Part shown: piece after piece, positions 1 through 9,400 of the stretch | How the letters are laid out: each line of letters begins with the position of its first letter | Position numbering within the stretch: the first letter of the stretch is position 1 | Assembly (NCBI RefSeq): GCF_012910785.2 | Contig: NZ_WTVH02000009.1 | Coordinates: forward strand, 868,001 to 932,000 | Source: Aromatoleum buckelii | GTDB taxonomy: Bacteria > Pseudomonadota > Gammaproteobacteria > Burkholderiales > Rhodocyclaceae | Length of the DNA: 64,000 nt | Reading direction: 5' to 3' | The notes under the pieces: generated by a model | Seen by the model: only the letters and a program-made list of their open reading frames with translations | Database searches by the model: none | What the model was told of the DNA's origin: nothing | Program-made: the position numbers and the translations under genes

Positions 1-61
1 CGGAAGCGATATACAATGCGCTGCATTGACGCGCTCGCATCGGCCCGAAAGGCCTCATTCA

Positions 62-655
62 ATGCTATTCAATGTTCCAAATTCGCTGACCTGGGCGCGC
101 ATTGCGCTGATCCCGCTGTTCGTCGGCGTGTTTTATCTTCCCGACAGCTGGCTCGACGCCGAAGAGAAAAACTTCGCCGCAACGATCATTTTTATCATCG
201 CGGCCGCGACCGACTGGTTCGACGGTTATCTCGCCCGCGCACTCAACCAGACTTCGGCCTTCGGCGCATTTCTCGACCCGGTCGCGGACAAGCTGATGGT
301 CGCGGCGGCGCTGATCCTGCTCGTGCAGCTCGCGCGCGTCGATTCCATCATCGCTGTCGTCATCATCGGGCGGGAGATCACGATTTCGGCGCTGCGCGAA
401 TGGATGGCGCGGGTCGGCCAGTCGACCGGGGTTGCGGTCGCTTTTGTCGGCAAGTTGAAAACCGCAGCGCAAATGACGGCCATTCCACTGCTGCTCTACA
501 ATGCCCCGCTGCTGTCGCTGGACCTGCGCGCGATCGGTAACGTCCTGATTTATATTGCGGCAGCCCTGACGTTGTGGTCGATGGGGTATTACCTACACCG
601 AGCGATGCCGCAGCTCGCCCGATACGACCGGGATATTCGAAACAAAAGCGGTTGA
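62..655 (+). CDS. pgsA: CDP-diacylglycerol--glycerol-3-phosphate 3-phosphatidyltransferase
   Basis: Integral membrane enzyme of phosphatidylglycerol synthesis: it joins CDP-diacylglycerol and sn-glycerol-3-phosphate to give phosphatidylglycerophosphate. The 197-residue product has the CDP-alcohol phosphatidyltransferase signature spread as D-W-F-D-G-Y-L-A-R ... G-A-F-L-D-P-V-A-D-K near residues 40-75 and four or more hydrophobic segments. The reading frame is open further upstream, but the ATG at 62 gives the usual N-terminus MLFNVPNSLTWARI, so the first 12 codons of the longer frame are left out. The stop codon overlaps the -35 element of the tRNA promoter that follows. A pgsA gene next to tRNA-Gly and tRNA-Cys is a normal proteobacterial chromosomal context and marks the conserved left side of the island. 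Confidence 0.95.
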   Translation: MLFNVPNSLTWARIALIPLFVGVFYLPDSWLDAEEKNFAATIIFIIAAATDWFDGYLARALNQTSAFGAFLDPVADKLMVAAALILLVQLARVDSIIAVVIIGREITISALREWMARVGQSTGVAVAFVGKLKTAAQMTAIPLLLYNAPLLSLDLRAIGNVLIYIAAALTLWSMGYYLHRAMPQLARYDRDIRNKSG

Positions 656-679
656 CAGGCATAAATACGAACCTATAAT
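652..679 (+). promoter_or_regulatory. sigma70 promoter of the tRNA-Gly/tRNA-Cys operon
   Basis: A perfect -35 TTGACA (652-657) and a perfect -10 TATAAT (674-679) are 16 bp apart. The -35 overlaps the pgsA stop codon and tRNA-Gly begins 13 bp after the -10. Confidence 0.85.
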
Positions 680-691
680 GGCGATCTTTCA

Positions 692-767
692 GCGGGAATA
701 GCTCAGTTGGTAGAGCGCAACCTTGCCAAGGTTGAGGTCGCGAGTTCGAGACTCGTTTCCCGCTCCA
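692..767 (+). tRNA. tRNA-Gly (anticodon GCC)
   Basis: A 76-nt cloverleaf with encoded CCA. The acceptor stem pairs GCGGGAA (692-698) with TTCCCGC (757-763). The anticodon loop TTGCCAA carries GCC, and the T-arm GTTCGAGAC is present. First gene of a two-tRNA operon. Confidence 0.97.
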
Positions 768-837
768 GAATTTCCAGGAAATTCCATTCGGATTTTCCGC
801 CCGGTGAAGGCGCATCGGGAAGGCAGGTCAGCAAGCT

Positions 838-911
838 GGCGCGATGGCAGAGTGGTTATGCAGCGGCCTGCAAAGCCGTGTACATCGGTTCGATTCCGGT
901 TCGCGCCTCCA
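838..911 (+). tRNA. tRNA-Cys (anticodon GCA)
   Basis: A 74-nt tRNA with encoded CCA. The acceptor stem pairs GGCGCGA (838-844) with TCGCGCC (901-907), and the loop CTGCAAA gives anticodon GCA. It is the likely attachment site of the accessory block: its 3' 48 nt recur at 53034-53081, and the DNA after it recurs at 15091 and 53086. Confidence 0.97.
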
Positions 912-1122
912 ATAGAATCAATGGCTTAACCCGCTACGGCGGGTTTTTTTATTACTTCGGCGTGAGTGGCAAGGCCATTTTGCCACTCCGGAGTAACGCG
1001 GAATAAAGCAGTACGTCCACGGCCAAGTTGGCCGTGGACGCGAGTTCATCATGCTGGCGAAGCGACAGCGTGGCGATACGCGGGAGCGGGTAGTTCGGTG
1101 CGAAGGCTTGCCCCCGAAGCTG
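912..1122 (+). repeat. Post-tRNA-Cys direct repeat, diverged copy A
   Basis: The sequence after tRNA-Cys is a diverged relative of copies B (15091-15464) and C (53086-53460). Shared pieces are the terminator, a gagtggc...gccactccggagtaa inverted pair, and the stretch reading ccgtggacgcgagttcatcatgc. Similarity fades near 1122. The three copies face the same way. They look like traces of repeated integration at, or accretion onto, the tRNA-Cys locus. Confidence 0.75.
928..950 (+). terminator. Rho-independent terminator of the tRNA operon
   Basis: Stem AACCCGC/GCGGGTT with loop TACG (928-945), running into a T tract to 950, 16 nt after tRNA-Cys. A related hairpin plus T run follows the tRNA-derived sequence in repeat copies B (about 15105-15126) and C (about 53099-53122). 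Confidence 0.9.
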
Positions 1123-1189
1123 GTGCGCTTCTACTGCACCTTCAGAAATGGAAGTTGTGTGCGTCAAGATGATCGGCTGATTCCGATTC

Positions 1190-1234
1190 GTGAGGGCCGG
1201 CACGAAGGGCGAAGCCCGTAGTGCCGGCCCTCAC
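1190..1234. repeat. Perfect 14-bp inverted repeat (hairpin)
   Basis: GTGAGGGCCGGCAC (1190-1203) and GTGCCGGCCCTCAC (1221-1234) are perfect reverse complements around a 17-nt loop that holds its own GGGC/GCCC pair. There is no T tract, so a REP-like or mobile-element end sequence is likelier than a terminator. It stands 74 bp left of the IS3-family element. Confidence 0.7.
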
Positions 1235-1346
1235 GTCGCCCGATCGTCAGGCGGCCCGTCTCATCAACTCCTCTTCTGTTCAGCCAACAGAGCCATGTTC
1301 AGATAACTGAATCGCCCCGGGTTTCGCGGAGGCGGTTTTGTTTGAG

Positions 1347-2252
1347 TCAGGCGACGACCGCCTGCTCGCTCAGGTTGCGGTAATAGTTTGCCTCGGCTTC
1401 GGCTGGGGGAATGTACCCGATCGACTCAAGCAGGCGGTGGTGGTTGAACCATGAGACCCATTCGAGGGTGGCCAGCTCGACCGCTTCGACGCTTTTCCAC
1501 GGGCCACGCCGGTGGATGACTTCGGCCTTGTACAGCCCGTTGATCGTCTCGGCCAGGGCGTTATCGTAGCTGTCGCCCCGGCTGCCGACCGACGGCTCGA
1601 TGCCTGCTTCTGCCAGCCGCTCGCTGTAGCGGATCGAGACGTACTGCGAGCCGCGATCGCTATGGTGAATCAAGGCGTTGCGTTCGGGTTGTCGCGCCCA
1701 CAAGGCCTGTTCCAACGCGTCGAGAACGAATTCCGTGTGCATGGATCGGCTCACCCGCCAGCCCACGATGTAGCGGGCGAAGACGTCGATGACGAAGGCC
1801 ACGTACACGAAACCCTGCCAAGTCGAGACATAGGTGAAATCGGAGACCCAGAGCTGGTTTGGCCGCTCGGCGGCGAACTGCCGATTGACGCGATCGAGCG
1901 GACAAGGTGCAGCAGGATCGGGCCGGGTGGTCCGAACCGCCTTGCCACGCATCGCGCCGCGCAGCCCTTGGGCCCGCATCAGTCGCTCGACGGTGCAGCG
2001 GGCGACCTCGAGGCCTTCGCGCTGCAACTGCCGCCACACTTTACGCGTGCCATACACCTGCAGATTCGCCTGCCACACCCGCTCGATGTGACCTTCCAGC
2101 ACCTCGTCGCGGCGGGCTCGGGCACAGCGCAAAGCCGGATCACGCCGGCGTGCCACGGCGCGCCGATAGGCCGACGGGGCGACCTGCAGCACCTTGCAGA
2201 TCGGCTCGACCCCGAAGCGCTCGCGGTGCGTGTCGATGAATCCGTTCATCAC
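1347..2252 (-). CDS. IS3-family transposase OrfB (DDE integrase core)
   Basis: A 301-residue catalytic subunit. The N-terminal part has the HTH_21-like region found in IS3 OrfB proteins; the rve integrase core follows. The DDE residues are visible in [16 protein letters not shown] and [13 protein letters not shown]. It starts at GTG 2252 and overlaps the end of orfA by four bases (GTGA), so it may be made by coupling or by frameshift as an OrfAB fusion. The frame is complete and the element may still be mobile. Confidence 0.93.
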   Translation of the reverse strand: MMNGFIDTHRERFGVEPICKVLQVAPSAYRRAVARRRDPALRCARARRDEVLEGHIERVWQANLQVYGTRKVWRQLQREGLEVARCTVERLMRAQGLRGAMRGKAVRTTRPDPAAPCPLDRVNRQFAAERPNQLWVSDFTYVSTWQGFVYVAFVIDVFARYIVGWRVSRSMHTEFVLDALEQALWARQPERNALIHHSDRGSQYVSIRYSERLAEAGIEPSVGSRGDSYDNALAETINGLYKAEVIHRRGPWKSVEAVELATLEWVSWFNHHRLLESIGYIPPAEAEANYYRNLSEQAVVA

Positions 2253-2569
2253 TTGTTGCGGCGGTCGAGCTCCGCCTGCGCGAAATACGCGCTGGCCAGG
2301 CGCAGGATCTCGTTGGCCTTCTTGAGCTCGCGCACCTCGCGCTCGAGCTCCCTGATGCGTTGCTGCTCGGCGCTCGTGAGCCCCTCGCGCTGGCCCGTGT
2401 CGCGCTCATGCTGCCGAACCCATCGGCGCAATGTTTCCGACGTGCAGCCAATCTTTGCCGCGATCGACACGATCGCCGCCCACTGGGATTCGTACTGATC
2501 CTTGGCCTCGAACACCAGACGCACCGCGCGCTCGATCACCTCGGGGGAGAACTTCGCTGATTTCTTCAT
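2249..2569 (-). CDS. IS3-family transposase OrfA (helix-turn-helix)
   Basis: A 106-residue DNA-binding subunit: an N-terminal HTH_8-type helix-turn-helix (about residues 5-55, with [21 protein letters not shown]), then a leucine-zipper-like coiled coil (about 65-95, [19 protein letters not shown]). This is the standard layout of IS3 OrfA proteins, which bind the terminal repeats and multimerise. The start lies just inside the right inverted repeat. Confidence 0.92.
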   Translation of the reverse strand: MKKSAKFSPEVIERAVRLVFEAKDQYESQWAAIVSIAAKIGCTSETLRRWVRQHERDTGQREGLTSAEQQRIRELEREVRELKKANEILRLASAYFAQAELDRRNK

Positions 2570-2767
2570 GGCTCCATCTTCTCAAGAGTTGGAGCCTCCG
2601 CGAAACCCGGGGCGATTCAAGCCACGCCTCGGGGGGTCTCGACCCACAGCGCGCGAATCAAGGGCGCTGGCGACTTGACCTGCCTGGGGATTACCGGACA
2701 GATACGCTTAAACCGTTGGACTCCACGCTTGCCGACCCACCTCACAGTGCGGCTGTGGGGTGTAGGA

Positions 2768-5700
2768 TCAGGAGGGCTCGGTATCGAGACAGATCGCTGG
2801 AACGGGCGTCAGAGGCGAAGTGCGCAGCACACGCACCTGTCCGAGATCCTTCCCCAGCGGATCGACGAAGACGGCGTCCGGCTCGGGAAGCAGCTCGATG
2901 GCGAGCGCACTCAACGGAGCGTTGGCCGGCAGCCCAAGCACCTCCAGCCAATTCTCGATTTCGTAGTGATCCCAGTAGCCGACCCCGTGCGGCTCGAAGC
3001 CTGCCCGACGGCGATGCGCATTCTCCGGGAACTGCAGCTGCGTGCGTCCAATGAGAATGTTGCGCCAGTCGCTGCCGTCCGCGAGTTGCGCTTGCGCATA
3101 GAGCAGCGCCCATAGCTGCGAGGCCGGCGGTTCTTTGCCAACCCATCGGCCTCCCGTGACGGGCGTCGCGAACGGCGCGCTGACGCAGATGTGCTCCCTA
3201 GTGCGCGCGAGACTGCACTTGAGCGTCGGCGCCGGATGTTGCACGCCCGTGAGCCGTTGAGCCAGACCGAAACGCGCCTGCGCTGTCGACCAACCCTGCG
3301 CGTGGCCCACCCGCAACTCGTAGGTGAAGAAGCCGAAGAGCTCTGGCGAGACTTCGGAGAGCGCCGGCGGCAAGGGCAGCAGAAAGTGGCGGATCGGACC
3401 GTCGCCATCGGCCGGAATCAGACGCTGCATCGCGCTGAGACCGGATGAATCCTCCGGCTGGCCGGCGACGATCGCACGGATCGGTTCCGGGTCGATGTCG
3501 AGCGGCGGCTCCAGCGGCCCCGGCGGCGGCGCAGGCTCGCCTGCTGTGAGCATCGGGTCGGCTGCGTGCATGGTCACGCGTGCGAAGTACGCATCATGCG
3601 GATTCGTAACCGGTTCTGCGAACTCGATCCACAACGCACGCTGGCGAACCGCGGTCTGCGAGTAGAGTTGATCGCGCACATAGCCGGAAAGCGCAATGCC
3701 TGCCGATGCGATGCGCGGAACCTGCGTTGGCGCTGCGGCCATCGGCAGGCGCAGCGCCTCGCTCCAGTCCGCGGGCACCTGCGCCGGCGCGACGCGAAAG
3801 CGGGGAACCGCGCGATAGCTCACCTCAAGCTCCGTAGGAAACCTGCCCGGGTCGGGCTTCGGATCGATCGCGTCGAAGAACACCAGATCAGTCGATGCGC
3901 GCTCGAGCGGGACGCCGCGTTGCACGGCGCTGCCGCTGAGTGTGCGTCGCGGCGAGACGTAGCCGGCAAGCTCATCGGCCGCGCCATTCACGTGCCGAAA
4001 GATCGCCACGCCTTCGTCGGTAAGTCCGTCCCAGGTCCAATCGCGCGCGAGTCGCAGCGGAACCGCGATGAGCCACTGCGCTGTGATCTCGGTTTCGTTC
4101 GCGAACGTGATCGTCGAGTGGTCGGGCGAGAGCACATGGCGGACCGCATCAGAGGCGCCGAACACGACTCGCCGTCCGACGGGGGCGCGCAGCGTGAGAT
4201 CGCGCTGCTGCAGTCGGAGCCTGCGAGCGAGTCGTTGCATCGCTGATTCAGGCGCCTGCTCCTGCGATCCGACTGCGGCATTCGTATGCGTGAGCTGTGC
4301 GTCGTGGACGGGCGAGGGCTGTAGAAAGAGGCCCTGGAAGGGCGCAGCCGCAGCTTCTGCCCACAACTCGCGCTCATCGAGGGCTTCGCGGCGCAGCGTC
4401 ACGGTGTGCGAGGCGCCGACGCGTGCGACGTGACTGCCGTAGTAGTGCAGCGAGGGCTCCTCATCCGGAAGTGCATCGATGTCCAGCATCTCCGCGGCGA
4501 TTGGATCGGCCGTCGCGGCCGGCATCGCGGGATCGCGGCGTGCGAGCGCCATGAAGCTGACGTGCACGGTGCGTGCGCTCGGAAGAACAAGCGATCCGGC
4601 GTCCGCAGGCGCGGGAAAGTCCTCAAGATCGATCGAGTCGTAGAACTCGACACGCAACTCCAGCGGCTCGGCGATATTCGGATCGAAGTCGCGAAATGCG
4701 GTGTACAGCCGCTGCTGCGGCGTGGGTTCGGCGTCGTTCTTCGAATCCGCTTCGAGGCTTGCGACGCGGACGTCGATGCGCAGGCGTTGCACATCTGGAT
4801 CCGGGCCACAGGGGGGCCGACCGTCTGCGCGTGCCGCAGCCATATCTGCCAGCAGTGCTTGCGTCGCGTTTGCCTGCTGAGTGTAGGTGAGGGCGGGATA
4901 ACCAAGTGTCGGTCGCTTGATGGAAAGCCGCAGCGATCCATCCGGCAGTTCGATAGGCTCCGCGATCTTCACCGAACCGGGCGGCAGGTAGCGGCGGAAG
5001 CGGCTGACGCCAATGCAGCCGGCCGGAGTGTCCGGGGTCTGCGGTGATGGGCCGCCGCCGCTCAAGTCCATCAGCCGCACGCGGAACTGATAGGTCGAGC
5101 CGTAGCGCAGCGGCACCGCACGCTCGTCGACGGGCTTCAGCACGCGGTCGAGCGGCGGGAAGCCGGAAATCTCGCGGGCAAGGGCGTCTGCGGCGACGAG
5201 CGAGGCGCCGGTCCACTGCGCGTAGTAGGGCGGCAGCCAGTAGTCGCCGTCGCGCTCGCCTTGCAGTTGCGATGGCGCGAGCTCGATCGCCATCTCGCCG
5301 TCGAAGTCGCCAATCATCGAAGCGCCGACGCGAATGGGTCCTTGCATGCGCACAAGTGAATGCCACGGTGCGTTCTCATCCGCCCGAACGTCGACGCGAA
5401 AGCCCTGAACTCCGAGCGGCGTGTTGCGCGCGTCGGGTTTTCCGTTGCGCGGATCGTCGGTGATCTGCCGGTTGAGCCAGATCACGATCTGTTCATCATC
5501 CCATCCCAGCTTCAGTCCGGTCTCATGATGCGGCCGCGGCCGTCGCGCGTCCAAGCGCGAGAGATTGAGATAGTCGGTGCGCTCCGGTTGGTACGCGTGG
5601 ACCAGGCGCGCGAAGCCGTCTGCATAGTGCTCGGTCTCCTGGAGGAGCTCGTCATATGAGCCGGCGGGCGACGTGGTTGACACAGGGAACAGAACAGGTG

Positions 5701-6421
5701 CGAACAGAGGGGCCGAGACGCCTGGCGTGAGCCGCGGGATGCGCGCTGCGTAGATCAACGCGAAGTCGGGTATCGCGAACTCGGCGAAGTAGTCGCTTTG
5801 CTGGCCGAGCGTCACATAGAGCCAGCCGCCCTCCGAGAACAGCAATGGATCGGCGGGGCGCACGCGGGCGGCATAGATGAGTCCCAGCGCCTCGGCGAGA
5901 AGCGGCTGGCGCAGCGCCATGGCAAGCACGCTGTCCCACCTCGGCGGCGTCTTCGGCGTCGGTGTGCGCTTCGGGCGCGGACCGTCGATCAGCGCGCATA
6001 CATATCTGTTGTCGGTGACCGCGAACTCGGTGCGCGGTGCGCTGACGCCTGCCGCCTTCAGATAGCTGGGCATCAGCATCTTCAGGAACTGTGTCTTCGT
6101 GGGCGGCTTGTAGGGCGCGGGCGCAGAGGGATCGATCTGCAGATCCGCGGCGAGCGCCGTATAGGTCCCCTGCAGATTGGCTGGCGTCGCGGCGTCGAGC
6201 GTGAGGCGCTCAGCGATAGTCGCCGGATCGGGTAGCTTGTCGATAGCCGAGGACAACTGCGCCGAGAGCGACAGATTGGCCTGCGCAAAGGGCTTCAACC
6301 CAACCTCCAACGGCAGCAGCGGATTGCCGAACGGCGCCACCAGGACCCGCACTGAGAGCTCCTGTCCGTCCCAGCTCTGGGGAAAGCAGAGAACTCGAAG
6401 ACGCACATTAGTGATGGCCAT
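2768..6421 (-). CDS. Giant protein of unknown function (1217 aa)
   Basis: I do not recognise the family. The 1217-residue product begins MAITNVRLRVLCFPQSWDG, has no signal peptide or membrane segment, is rich in proline and short beta-like stretches, and has few cysteines. The ATG at 6421 has a good ribosome site (AAAGGAG about 10 nt upstream). The gene starts 17 bp after the stop of the equally large upstream gene, so the two form an operon. Just upstream of that operon is a fragment resembling the start of SpvB/TcB toxin proteins, so a role in a Tc-toxin-like or other large secreted assembly is conceivable. That is inference from neighbours only. A weak hairpin without a T tract (2740-2760) follows the stop. 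Confidence 0.8.
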   Translation of the reverse strand: MAITNVRLRVLCFPQSWDGQELSVRVLVAPFGNPLLPLEVGLKPFAQANLSLSAQLSSAIDKLPDPATIAERLTLDAATPANLQGTYTALAADLQIDPSAPAPYKPPTKTQFLKMLMPSYLKAAGVSAPRTEFAVTDNRYVCALIDGPRPKRTPTPKTPPRWDSVLAMALRQPLLAEALGLIYAARVRPADPLLFSEGGWLYVTLGQQSDYFAEFAIPDFALIYAARIPRLTPGVSAPLFAPVLFPVSTTSPAGSYDELLQETEHYADGFARLVHAYQPERTDYLNLSRLDARRPRPHHETGLKLGWDDEQIVIWLNRQITDDPRNGKPDARNTPLGVQGFRVDVRADENAPWHSLVRMQGPIRVGASMIGDFDGEMAIELAPSQLQGERDGDYWLPPYYAQWTGASLVAADALAREISGFPPLDRVLKPVDERAVPLRYGSTYQFRVRLMDLSGGGPSPQTPDTPAGCIGVSRFRRYLPPGSVKIAEPIELPDGSLRLSIKRPTLGYPALTYTQQANATQALLADMAAARADGRPPCGPDPDVQRLRIDVRVASLEADSKNDAEPTPQQRLYTAFRDFDPNIAEPLELRVEFYDSIDLEDFPAPADAGSLVLPSARTVHVSFMALARRDPAMPAATADPIAAEMLDIDALPDEEPSLHYYGSHVARVGASHTVTLRREALDERELWAEAAAAPFQGLFLQPSPVHDAQLTHTNAAVGSQEQAPESAMQRLARRLRLQQRDLTLRAPVGRRVVFGASDAVRHVLSPDHSTITFANETEITAQWLIAVPLRLARDWTWDGLTDEGVAIFRHVNGAADELAGYVSPRRTLSGSAVQRGVPLERASTDLVFFDAIDPKPDPGRFPTELEVSYRAVPRFRVAPAQVPADWSEALRLPMAAAPTQVPRIASAGIALSGYVRDQLYSQTAVRQRALWIEFAEPVTNPHDAYFARVTMHAADPMLTAGEPAPPPGPLEPPLDIDPEPIRAIVAGQPEDSSGLSAMQRLIPADGDGPIRHFLLPLPPALSEVSPELFGFFTYELRVGHAQGWSTAQARFGLAQRLTGVQHPAPTLKCSLARTREHICVSAPFATPVTGGRWVGKEPPASQLWALLYAQAQLADGSDWRNILIGRTQLQFPENAHRRRAGFEPHGVGYWDHYEIENWLEVLGLPANAPLSALAIELLPEPDAVFVDPLGKDLGQVRVLRTSPLTPVPAICLDTEPS

Positions 6422-6438
6422 GCGGCGCGCTCCTTTCG

Positions 6439-9400
6439 CTACGGCAGAACCTTGTCCGCGGCGAACTCGACGGCTTCCAATACTTCATCGACGGTGAACT
6501 CGACTTCATATTCCTTGCTGAGGACCCAGCCGACCGTCAGGTCGATGGCCAGTGTGCCTTCGCCCTTGAAGTGAATGTCCTCAGTGCGTTCGACGAGCGC
6601 GATCAACTCGAAAGAGACCTTTGCCGCCGCTAACCCCTTGCCGAAAGTCGCTTCCACCCCCCATTCGCTTGCGCCGCCGAGTTCAAGTTGCTCCTTTCCG
6701 ATAAAGTGTCGAAAAACAATCCCGTAACTGTGCTCTCCAGAGAAATCTATCCCGACGACGTCGGCATCGCCCGACCAGCCTACGCCGAACAGATAAGACA
6801 GCCGGGTGGTCCCGTCCTCTTCGCCGCTCAACTCGAACTTGTAGACGCCGTCGGCATTCCCTTTAAGAATGCCCACAAGTGAGAGGACGTTGCAATGGCA
6901 TTTGGCTTCCGCCTCAAGGTTGAAATGCCAGCCGCGCAGAGCGGCCTTGCTCGTGCCTTTGGTGCTGATGATCGAATGCTCGGCGACGATCTTGTTGATG
7001 TCCTTCGCGACCTCGCTTTCGATACCCCAGCGCCCCTTCAGCTCGATCTCCGGCAGCTTGCCCAGATCGGCGGCCAGCTTCTCAAGGCCGTACTTCGGAA
7101 AGACGTACTTCCAGCCGCTCTTGAAGCCGTATTTCACGTTCGTGATCGAAATGTCGAACGGGAAGCCCAGGCCGAACCCCGACAGGAAGTGAAGCACTTT
7201 CTGCACGGGCGCGAGCGGCCCGCCGAAGATCATCCTCGGGTTGGCGAGCTGCGGTGCGCTTGCAGCGCTGCTCGTCAGCTCGCCCCGCACCTGCAGCAAC
7301 TCATTCAGCCCTGCGATGTCGGCCAGCGATGAGACCGGGCCGATCGTGCACGACCAGTTCGGCGTCTGGTCCGAATCGATCGTGAGGTGCGCGGTCGAGT
7401 CCGGATGCAGGCGCGAGCGGAACCGGAACGCCGCGCTCTGGGACATCGTGCGCTCTGCCGCCGGGAGCCGGAACTGGCCGGCAGCGAGGCTTGGTTGCTG
7501 TGGGATCTCCAGGCGCACGCGTCGTCGCCCGGTGAGCCTCAGCGTTGTGCCCACAGGCAGCGGATTCGCAAGATCGCTGCGAGGGAATATCGCTACGCCG
7601 CCCGCCGCAAGTGCGTACATGTCGGCGAACAAGAGCGCGGAGCCTGCATGCAGGATCGGTTCCGAGAACTTGAGTTGCGGCTGCGGCGCGAGCAGGCGTT
7701 GCGCGTCGCCGGACCAGAGCACCGCGTATTCGGACTTCGGCTGCGTGAGGCGGTGCAGCTCGCTTGCATCGGCGAAACGACAGGGCGAGGGGGCGCCGGC
7801 GACCGCGTTCGCGCGGATCAAGGGAATGGGGCGTGTGGGCTCTAGCGGACCGAAGTCCTGTTGATCGTGCGGCCGATACACGAACGTCCATTGGCCTGCG
7901 AGCGGCAGCTCCGCGGCGCCGCGCACGACGGCTGCGAACTGCGCGCCGCCGGCCAGCGTCTCGGTGCGGTCCACCTCGAGTCGCGACAGGCGCATGTGTA
8001 TCCCGGACTGCGCGATGTTCAACTCGCAGTCGAGTGGACCCCCGATGGCGCCCGTGTGTTGCAGGAGGTCCGAAAGCTGTTCGGCCGTGAGCGGCTTCAG
8101 GTTGCCCTTTGAGTCAGTGGGCGACACCTGGACGTAGCCGACAATGTCGCGCGCAGGGACCCGGCCTTCGCCGTTGGCGCCGAGCGTGACGCTTTCGACC
8201 TCGACGTCCGCATCGAAGAGCACGCCGACGAGCTTCACGAGCTCGCCCCCGTACATGCGCTCATAAACGTTCGTCGTGTCGCGGATGCGCCGGATGTTCG
8301 TCAGTCGCGGCGCGACGCCTCGGTGGACGATGCAGCCTGGGAGGTTGTAGTCGCCGTCGCTCGCGGCCTGCCAGCCGCTGTCGCGGCGGAAGACGCCGGC
8401 GCTGCCGGTGCGCGACATCGTGATGATCCGAACGACGACCGCGGCCCAGGGGTATAGCCGCGACCGCACCTGGACGACTTCCTTTGAAGTGCGGCCGACC
8501 ATGGCTTCGAACTTTACCTGCGTGACCCCGGTCGCCTGGCTGGATGTGCGCCGCCAGTTGCTGAACGTGGTCGCGCCGTACCCCGAGACGTCGATGCGCT
8601 CGACTGGCGCCATCGGCGTCATCTTCGCGAACGAGTCGTTGAACATCTCATCAACGCTGGCGCTCTTGAGCACGTTCCAGCCGCCTGCATTGTCGGTCTG
8701 GATCGCCATTCCCGGAAGGGCGCCCGGTGAGCCTGCGGGCTGCAGCGGCGACGGTTCAGCCGCCGTAAGGGTGACCTGCAGGCCGCCGCTCATGCCCAAT
8801 GCAGTGAATGCAGGCGCCGTGCTCGTGAACTGCGGCAACTCGTGGAGCATCGGTTGTTGCGGCGTCTCGAGCCGCGCCGAAGCCACGATGCCGAAGGGCA
8901 ACGTGAAGCGCGCGCCAAGCACGCTGCCGGGCTCGGCCCCGTACTCCTCGAGCATCGTGGTGACCACGGGAATCGGCGCGAGCGCGACGACAGAAGTGCT
9001 CGAGGTCGCGATACGCGTCGCGCCACCGTCGGTCGGCGAAACGAGCTTGTCCGGGAATCCCGCCAGCGCATCGGGGGTGGCGAGGTTGTACACAGGCTCC
9101 CACTGAAACGCGGGCAGCGTGAACGCCGAGACGTCGTGCACCGGCGCCGCGAGATCGAGGCCGCGCAACGTCAGCGCCGCCGCGCCGCTGCGGTGCTCGC
9201 GTCCCACCGGATTGAAACCGACTCCGAAGAGATCCGCGCGCGAGGACACATCGAGCAGGCGGAAAACCTCCGGTCCCTGGCCGCCCGTGCGTGCGAAGTG
9301 CGACTCGAGCAGTGCAAGTCGGTCGATGCGTGAGAACGGCTCGATGGGGGCCGGTGTGATCGGCAGGAACACGCGCGCGAGCGCCGCTTCGGTCTGGCGC

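Larger units (their letters stand above)
1308..2619 (-). mobile_element. IS3-family insertion sequence with 26-bp perfect terminal inverted repeats
   Basis: The ends are identical in inverted orientation over 26 bp (1308-1333 and 2594-2619), beginning TGAATCGCCC and ending with its complement, as usual for IS3-type TG...CA termini. Inside are two overlapping genes, orfA then orfB, on the minus strand. Both look intact. The bases just outside (AAC on the left, AGC on the right) show no obvious target-site duplication, which suggests an end was rearranged after insertion. Confidence 0.95.

Noticed and set aside
2740-2760. Terminator after the 1217-residue gene
   Set aside because: An 8-bp stem exists, but there is no T tract on the minus strand; too weak to call.
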